Shown here one piece after another: positions 5,610-9,622 of a stretch of 9,622 nucleotides of DNA (position 1 is its first letter; every line of letters begins with the position of its first letter). This stretch comes from an uncultured Eubacterium sp. GTDB lineage: Bacteria; Bacillota; Clostridia; Lachnospirales; Lachnospiraceae. Location: the NCBI GenBank assembly GCA_905236735.1, contig CAJOOU010000019.1:1-9622 (forward strand), in the 5' to 3' direction. A program made the position numbers and the translations under genes. Under the pieces are notes generated by a model. That model ran no database searches and was not told where the DNA came from. It saw only the letters and a list, made by a program, of their open reading frames with translations.

Positions 5610-6416
5610 TTAGCCCTTGCAAAGAAGTCCGCCGTCAGGATAGAGAACCTGTCCTGTGTGGTAGCATGAAGCATCTGAGCAAAGATAAACAGCTGCACCG
5701 ATGATATCTTCCGGCTTAGCCATTCTTCCGAGCGGATGATCTGCAGGAATAGAAACTTCCTGAGCCTGCTTCGGAACGATCTTCTCCATCATAGGTGTAA
5801 GTGTAACTGTAGGTCCGATACCGTTAACAGTTACTTCAGGTGCAAGCTCTGTAGCGCACTGCTTGATGATGCTTGTAAGAGCACCCTTTGTAGCGCAGTA
5901 TCCGGCATTTCCACCACCCGGGAATGTAGCGATCTGGTCACGAACTGAAGTAACATCTACGATCTTACCATATCCCTTCTCTTTGAAGTGCTTACCAAAT
6001 ACTTTGTTGCAAACGAATACTGAACGAACATTTGTTGTAAGCATAGCGTCGAAATCAGCCATGTCAAAGTCAACAACATCATGCTTACGGTTGAATCCCT
6101 GTGAGCAAACAAGAATCTGGCAGTCGCCAAACTTCTTAAGTGTCTCTGCAAGAACATTCTCAACCTGGCTGTCTACTGTTGCATCACATACAACATAGTC
6201 AACCTTTGCACCGTTATCAGCGTGTGCCTCGATTTCCTTAACTGCTGCCTGAAGCTTTTCTTCTCCACGGCTTGCGATTACTACGTTAGCACCGAATGCT
6301 GCAAGTCCCTTAGCGATTGCCTCGCCAAGTCCGCCTGCGCCACCGAAAACTACTGCTGTTTTTCCGTCCATTCTGAACATAGATGTCAGATTCTCTGGTA
6401 CAAATCCAGTTGCCAT
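5610..6416 (-). CDS. Short-chain dehydrogenase/reductase (SDR) family oxidoreductase
   Basis: A 268-residue classical SDR, an NAD(P)-dependent enzyme interconverting an alcohol and a ketone. It has the Rossmann nucleotide loop GGAGGLG (25-31), Arg50 at the end of strand 2 (VVIASR), which favours NADP(H), Asn129, Ser157 and the catalytic YCATK (Tyr173, Lys177). The closing YPDGG (259-263) is typical of gluconate-5-dehydrogenase and 3-oxoacyl-reductase-like members. Oddities are Phe24 where the first Thr of TGxxxGxG is usual, CSQG (104-107) in place of NNAG, and a 16-residue N-terminal extension. AGGAGG lies 10 bases before the ATG, and a good promoter lies just upstream, so this is probably the first gene of the catabolic block. 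The substrate is unknown. Position suggests it acts on the same acid, or its CoA ester, as the CoA-transferase and acyl-CoA dehydrogenase. No ATA codon is used. Confidence 0.92.
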   Translation of the reverse strand: MATGFVPENLTSMFRMDGKTAVVFGGAGGLGEAIAKGLAAFGANVVIASRGEEKLQAAVKEIEAHADNGAKVDYVVCDATVDSQVENVLAETLKKFGDCQILVCSQGFNRKHDVVDFDMADFDAMLTTNVRSVFVCNKVFGKHFKEKGYGKIVDVTSVRDQIATFPGGGNAGYCATKGALTSIIKQCATELAPEVTVNGIGPTVTLTPMMEKIVPKQAQEVSIPADHPLGRMAKPEDIIGAAVYLCSDASCYHTGQVLYPDGGLLCKG

Positions 6417-6462
6417 TGTTTATTTACCTCCTAAAACTTTATTGTTTTTAAAATACTTTTAT

Positions 6463-6492
6463 ATTCTATAAAAAAAATTAGTCATTTGTCAA
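6463..6492 (-). promoter_or_regulatory. Sigma-70-type promoter for the SDR gene
   Basis: On the minus strand a perfect -35 TTGACA (6492-6487) is followed after 18 bases by TAGAAT (6468-6463, 5/6), or after 16 bases by TATAGA. The spacer contains an eight-T run. Transcription would begin near 6456, giving a leader of about 40 bases with AGGAGG before the SDR start. It lies in the 106-base gap after the cytidylate-kinase-like gene, where no clear terminator was found, so some read-through from upstream is possible. Confidence 0.72.
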
Positions 6493-6522
6493 GGTTTTAG
6501 CAATTGTTTTTATGTATTGCCA

Positions 6523-7125
6523 TCAGATTAATTCCGCATAAGCCAAAATAACATTTACACAGCCTTTCGTGCCGATTAGGCCGCTGTCAAGACAGAGGTT
6601 GTAATTACGGGCATCTCCCCACCTGTTTTCGGTATAATAGTTATAATAACTTGCCCTTGCCTTGTCTATTTTCTTCATCTCCGCCGCAGCAGTTTTTTCA
6701 TCTACTTTCGCCCGCTCGCAGATGCGTTTTATCCTGGCCTGTTTATCTGCGGTAATAAACACATTTACCACATTGTCAAACTCCCTCAAAGCAAAGTCCG
6801 AACATCTTCCGACTATTACGCAGCTTTTATTCTCGGATGCCACCTTCTGAATAGTCTGCATCTGCGCAAGATTGGCCTGCATGGATATGGGCATTGACTC
6901 GCCGAACATAGGGAAATTCCCCATAGCCATGGAATAAAGCGTGCTCTTTACCGGCTGCTCATCAAAGGTCTCGAATATTTTTTCCGTATACTCGCTCTCC
7001 TTTGCAGCTTCTGCAAGAAGTTCCCTGTCAAAAAAAGGCACGCCAAGCTTTTGTGCGAGAAGTTCTCCCACTTCTTTTCCTCCGCTTCCGAAACTGCGGC
7101 CTATGGTAAAAATTATATCTTTCAT
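6523..7125 (-). CDS. Cytidylate kinase-like family protein
   Basis: A 200-residue P-loop protein of the cytidylate-kinase-like group (Cytidylate_kin2 type). The N-terminus has strand IIFTIG followed by the Walker A-like loop GRSFGSGGKEVG (9-20 from the chosen start), then the segment PFFDRELLAEAAKES. A central strand, CVIVGRCSDFA, and a basic helix, ARIKRICERAKV, resemble the NMP-kinase core. The C-terminal part, KKIDKARASYYNYYTENRW, corresponds to the lid region. Genuine CMP kinases recycle CMP and dCMP, but members of this side family are usually untested, so the substrate is open. The ATG at 7131 is only one base from AGGGGAG, too close; the ATG two codons later (7125) has a 7-base spacer and is preferred. 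It follows the DUF2225 gene by a few bases, indicating one transcript. It uses ATA codons freely, unlike the catabolic genes downstream. Confidence 0.85.
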   Translation of the reverse strand: MKDIIFTIGRSFGSGGKEVGELLAQKLGVPFFDRELLAEAAKESEYTEKIFETFDEQPVKSTLYSMAMGNFPMFGESMPISMQANLAQMQTIQKVASENKSCVIVGRCSDFALREFDNVVNVFITADKQARIKRICERAKVDEKTAAAEMKKIDKARASYYNYYTENRWGDARNYNLCLDSGLIGTKGCVNVILAYAELI

Positions 7126-7132
7126 AATCATT

Positions 7133-7139
7133 CTCCCCT
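7133..7139 (-). promoter_or_regulatory. Ribosome binding site deciding the start of the cytidylate-kinase-like gene
   Basis: AGGGGAG abuts the stop of the DUF2225 gene. It is 1 base from the ATG at 7131 but 7 bases from the ATG at 7125, so the later ATG is the more likely start. Confidence 0.65.
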
Positions 7140-7907
7140 CTATGATTCTTTATCATGAATTGCTTCAATGATTCTCTCTTTGATTTCCAGAGCCTTGTTT
7201 TTAACTCTGCTGTTTACATATTTGTCGGTAATAACCCTTGATATCAGCTTTGCCGCATCTTCGAGGTTACCGGTCTCATAAGCAAGGGCAGCCATAAGGT
7301 ACTCTGTGGTTGTCATATCCATTCCGATAAAAGGAGGCACCTCCTCTGCCATAGCCGAAACAAACCCGTCATACGCCATCTTGATGTGCTCTTTTTCCTC
7401 GTTTTCGCAGCGTTTTATTTCCTCAGTATTTACCGGGGGCTCATTTTTTATAACTCTTTCGTTATCCTCGGCTTCGAGCTGCTCTCTTTTGCCTCTCCAA
7501 AGCCATGCAATAAGAAGGGCAGTATAGGCTTTTTCACTCATTTTGCCGCGTTTAACCATAGCCGTCACAAGAGCAAGCTTATGCATCTTTATGGCGTCAT
7601 CATAGGTATAACTTTCAAGCGGAGGCTCGTCCTTTGGCCTGAAATTGGCCTGTATCTGCTCTTTTACCAGTTTTTTCTGCGGACGCAGAATATCCTCAAA
7701 TGTCCTGCTCATTGCTGTATATCCGCAGACAGGGCATGAGTAAACTCCGTATTTTAAGGCATCAAATCCGTTGGTATTGCGGGGGCGCAAATCTATATCG
7801 GATTCTGTCCTTATGACCTTCCCGCTCTTTACGGAAAGCACCTCTATCCTGCTTTCGCACACGGGACACTTTATGTGTTTTTTCAGTAAAAACTCCCTCT
7901 CATCCAT
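7140..7907 (-). CDS. DUF2225 zinc-ribbon protein of unknown function
   Basis: A 255-residue protein matching the DUF2225 family as I remember it. Two cysteine pairs, CPVC (14-17) and CPVCGY (58-63), should form one zinc site in the N-terminal part. The rest (about 95-255) is almost wholly helical and charged, with a TPR-like end (LMAALAYETGNLEDAAKLIS, about 215-234). There is no signal peptide or membrane segment, so it is cytosolic. The function of the family is not known to me. The gene starts 19 bases after the glnS stop, with GAGG before the ATG, and its stop overlaps the ribosome site of the next gene, so glnS, this gene and the cytidylate-kinase-like gene form one packed run. No link to the catabolic block is visible. 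Confidence 0.82.
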   Translation of the reverse strand: MDEREFLLKKHIKCPVCESRIEVLSVKSGKVIRTESDIDLRPRNTNGFDALKYGVYSCPVCGYTAMSRTFEDILRPQKKLVKEQIQANFRPKDEPPLESYTYDDAIKMHKLALVTAMVKRGKMSEKAYTALLIAWLWRGKREQLEAEDNERVIKNEPPVNTEEIKRCENEEKEHIKMAYDGFVSAMAEEVPPFIGMDMTTTEYLMAALAYETGNLEDAAKLISRVITDKYVNSRVKNKALEIKERIIEAIHDKES

Positions 7908-7926
7908 ATCATCTTCCTCTAAACCG

Positions 7927-9594
7927 TTAGTTTGCCGGTAATTTAAACGAGCTTTTAAGCGACACTATACGGTTAAACACCATATTCTCTTCCGTAGAAT
8001 CCTTAATGTCGGTGCAGAAAAATCCGGTCCTGACAAACTGGAATTTTTCACCCTTTCCGGCCTCTTTTACGGCCGCCTCGACATAGCAGTCCGTAAGCAC
8101 CGTAAGAGAGTTGGGATTCACATTAACATTGCCTTCTTCATTATAAACCCCAAGTTCTTCATTAACAAGATTTTCGTAAAGTCTTACCTCGGCTTTGACT
8201 GCTGTCCTTGCATCCACCCAGTGGATTGTGCCTTTTACCTTTCTTCCGTCCGGAGAATTTCCTCCTCTTGAAGCCGGGTCATAGCTGCAGTGCACCACGG
8301 TAACATTTCCGTTTTCGTCCTTTTCAAAGCTCTCACATTTTACAAAATAAGCGTTCATAAGGCGTACTTCATTGCCCGGGAAAAGCCTGAAATATTTTTT
8401 CGGAGGTTCTTCCATAAAATCATCTCCGCTTATATAAAGTTCTCTTGAAAATGTTACCTTTCTTGAGCCCAGCTTATCGTTTTCAAGGTTATTGGGAATC
8501 TCGAGAATCTCGCCTTCCCCTTCCGGATAATTGTCTATAATAACCTTAATCGGATTAAGCGCTGCCATAACCCTTTTGGCCTTTAGCTTAAGGTCCTCTC
8601 TGATACAGTATTCAAGCATCGCATAATCCACGGAGCTGTTGCTCTTTGAAATGCCGCAAAGTTCAACAAAATTTCTGATAGACTCAGGAGTAAATCCTCT
8701 CCTTCTAAGAGCCGCAATGGACACAAGTCTCGGGTCATCCCATCCGTCAACAGTGCCGTCTTCCACAAGTTTTTTGATATATCTCTTGCCCGTTACAACA
8801 TTGGTAAGATAGAGTTTTGCAAACTCTATCTGTTTAGGGAAACCATCCGGTTCATCTTTAAAACCGCAGTTTATAACTACCCAGTCGTAAAGCGGTCTGT
8901 GATCTTCGAATTCCAATGTACAGATGGAATGCGTTACCCCCTCAAATGCATCCTCAAGAGGGTGGGCAAAATCGTACATGGGATAGATACACCATTTATC
9001 TCCGGTATTGTGATGAGTCATCCTTGCCACCCTGTAAAGAATCGGGTCTCTCATGTTTATATTGGGGCTGGACATATCTATTTTGGCGCGAAGCACCCTT
9101 GAGCCGTCCTCAAACTCTCCGTTTTTCATTTTTTCAAAAAGTTCCAGGTTTTCTTCCGGTGTTCTGTCCCTATACGGACTGTTTTTACCAGGCTCGGTAA
9201 GAGTACCTCTATACTGTCTGATTTCATCCGGAGTAAGATCGCACACATATGCCTTGCCGTCTCTTATAAGCTTTACTGCGCATTCATACATTCTGTCAAA
9301 ATAATTTGACGCATATAGGACTTCATCAAATTTTGCGCCCAGCCATTCCACATCCTTTCTGATTGATTCCGTAAACTCTGCATCTTCTTTTACGGGATTG
9401 GTATCATCAAAACGGAAGTGAAATTCTCCGCCGTATTCTTCCGAAAGACCATAGTTTAAAAGTATAGACTTTGCATGTCCTATATGCAGATAACCGTTTG
9501 GTTCGGGTGGAAAACGCGTAATGACTTTCTTGCAGCGTCCTTCCTCTATGTCCTTATCAATAATGTTTTCTATAAAGTTTCTTGACTCTTCCAT
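7927..9594 (-). CDS. glnS: Glutaminyl-tRNA synthetase
   Basis: This class I aminoacyl-tRNA synthetase attaches glutamine to tRNA-Gln in the cytosol. The 555-residue protein is complete and close to the E. coli enzyme length. The catalytic Rossmann domain carries PPEPNGYLHIGHAKS (29-43) with HIGH at 37-40, RFDDTNP (61-67) and LEDAFEGVTHSICTLEF (213-229). GWDDPR (284-289) and ALRRRGFTPESI (295-306) follow, then the two beta-barrel anticodon-binding domains (about 340-550), with LGSRKVTF, NEVRLMNAYFVKC and DGRKVKGTIHWVDA. The usual VMSKRKL form of the KMSKS loop is replaced by VVTGKRYIKK (266-275). No YqeY-like fusion is present. AAGGA lies 9 bases before the ATG, behind a purine-rich leader reaching the window edge; the promoter is outside. 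It is the first visible gene of the upstream housekeeping run. Confidence 0.97.
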   Translation of the reverse strand: MEESRNFIENIIDKDIEEGRCKKVITRFPPEPNGYLHIGHAKSILLNYGLSEEYGGEFHFRFDDTNPVKEDAEFTESIRKDVEWLGAKFDEVLYASNYFDRMYECAVKLIRDGKAYVCDLTPDEIRQYRGTLTEPGKNSPYRDRTPEENLELFEKMKNGEFEDGSRVLRAKIDMSSPNINMRDPILYRVARMTHHNTGDKWCIYPMYDFAHPLEDAFEGVTHSICTLEFEDHRPLYDWVVINCGFKDEPDGFPKQIEFAKLYLTNVVTGKRYIKKLVEDGTVDGWDDPRLVSIAALRRRGFTPESIRNFVELCGISKSNSSVDYAMLEYCIREDLKLKAKRVMAALNPIKVIIDNYPEGEGEILEIPNNLENDKLGSRKVTFSRELYISGDDFMEEPPKKYFRLFPGNEVRLMNAYFVKCESFEKDENGNVTVVHCSYDPASRGGNSPDGRKVKGTIHWVDARTAVKAEVRLYENLVNEELGVYNEEGNVNVNPNSLTVLTDCYVEAAVKEAGKGEKFQFVRTGFFCTDIKDSTEENMVFNRIVSLKSSFKLPAN

Positions 9595-9622
9595 TTTAGT
9601 TTTTCCTTTCTCTCCCCTCTCC

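Noticed and set aside
5492..5698. Minus-strand open frame of 68 codons over the end of the SDR gene and the following gap
   Set aside because: Most of it overlaps the SDR gene in another frame, there is no ribosome site, and the peptide is basic and low in recognisable motifs; treated as a chance frame.
1..9622. CRISPR arrays, insertion sequences, phage genes, tRNA genes or known riboswitches
   Set aside because: No spaced direct repeats, transposase motifs, cloverleaf pattern or recognisable aptamer were seen in the short gaps between genes.

Overview
The window looks like chromosome of an anaerobic Clostridia member, most likely Lachnospiraceae-like. This rests on strong AGGAGG ribosome sites, an EtfAB and acyl-CoA dehydrogenase set of the type found in butyrate-forming anaerobes, a GlnRS, a DUF2225 protein and a cytidylate-kinase-like protein. 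The taxon is inferred from recalled protein resemblance, not from a search. All eleven genes lie on the minus strand, so transcription runs from high to low coordinates. No rRNA, tRNA, CRISPR array, insertion sequence or phage gene was seen, and no gap exceeds 200 bases.

In transcription order there are two blocks. The first (9594 to 6523) is housekeeping-like: glutaminyl-tRNA synthetase, a DUF2225 zinc-ribbon protein and a cytidylate-kinase-like NTPase, tightly packed. The second begins at a good sigma-70-type promoter (6463-6492). It holds a short-chain dehydrogenase, a two-subunit CoA-transferase, a small NifU/Nfu-type Fe-S scaffold, an acyl-CoA dehydrogenase, EtfB, EtfA, and the first 139 codons of an MFS carrier resembling the oxalate/formate antiporter family, which runs off the left edge.

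The second block reads as a module for handling a carboxylic acid. The carrier moves an acid or its product across the membrane, the CoA-transferase activates it, the SDR interconverts a hydroxyl and a keto group, and the dehydrogenase with EtfBA adds or removes hydrogen at the alpha-beta bond, possibly with flavin-based electron bifurcation. It is not the classical butyrate operon, because thiolase, crotonase and 3-hydroxybutyryl-CoA dehydrogenase are absent here. The substrate cannot be read from the sequence.

The block is punctuated. A clear intrinsic terminator (3994-4044) follows the CoA-transferase and its U-run touches the nifU-like Shine-Dalgarno. A weaker terminator candidate lies after the SDR gene, small hairpins span the stop codons of the nifU-like gene and etfB, and a GC-rich hairpin follows etfA. 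Isoleucine codon use separates the genes: SDR, ctfA, ctfB, acd and etfA have no ATA codon and etfB has one, whereas the nifU-like gene between them uses ATA for 5 of 9 isoleucines. The catabolic enzymes therefore look tuned for very high expression and the nifU-like gene does not.
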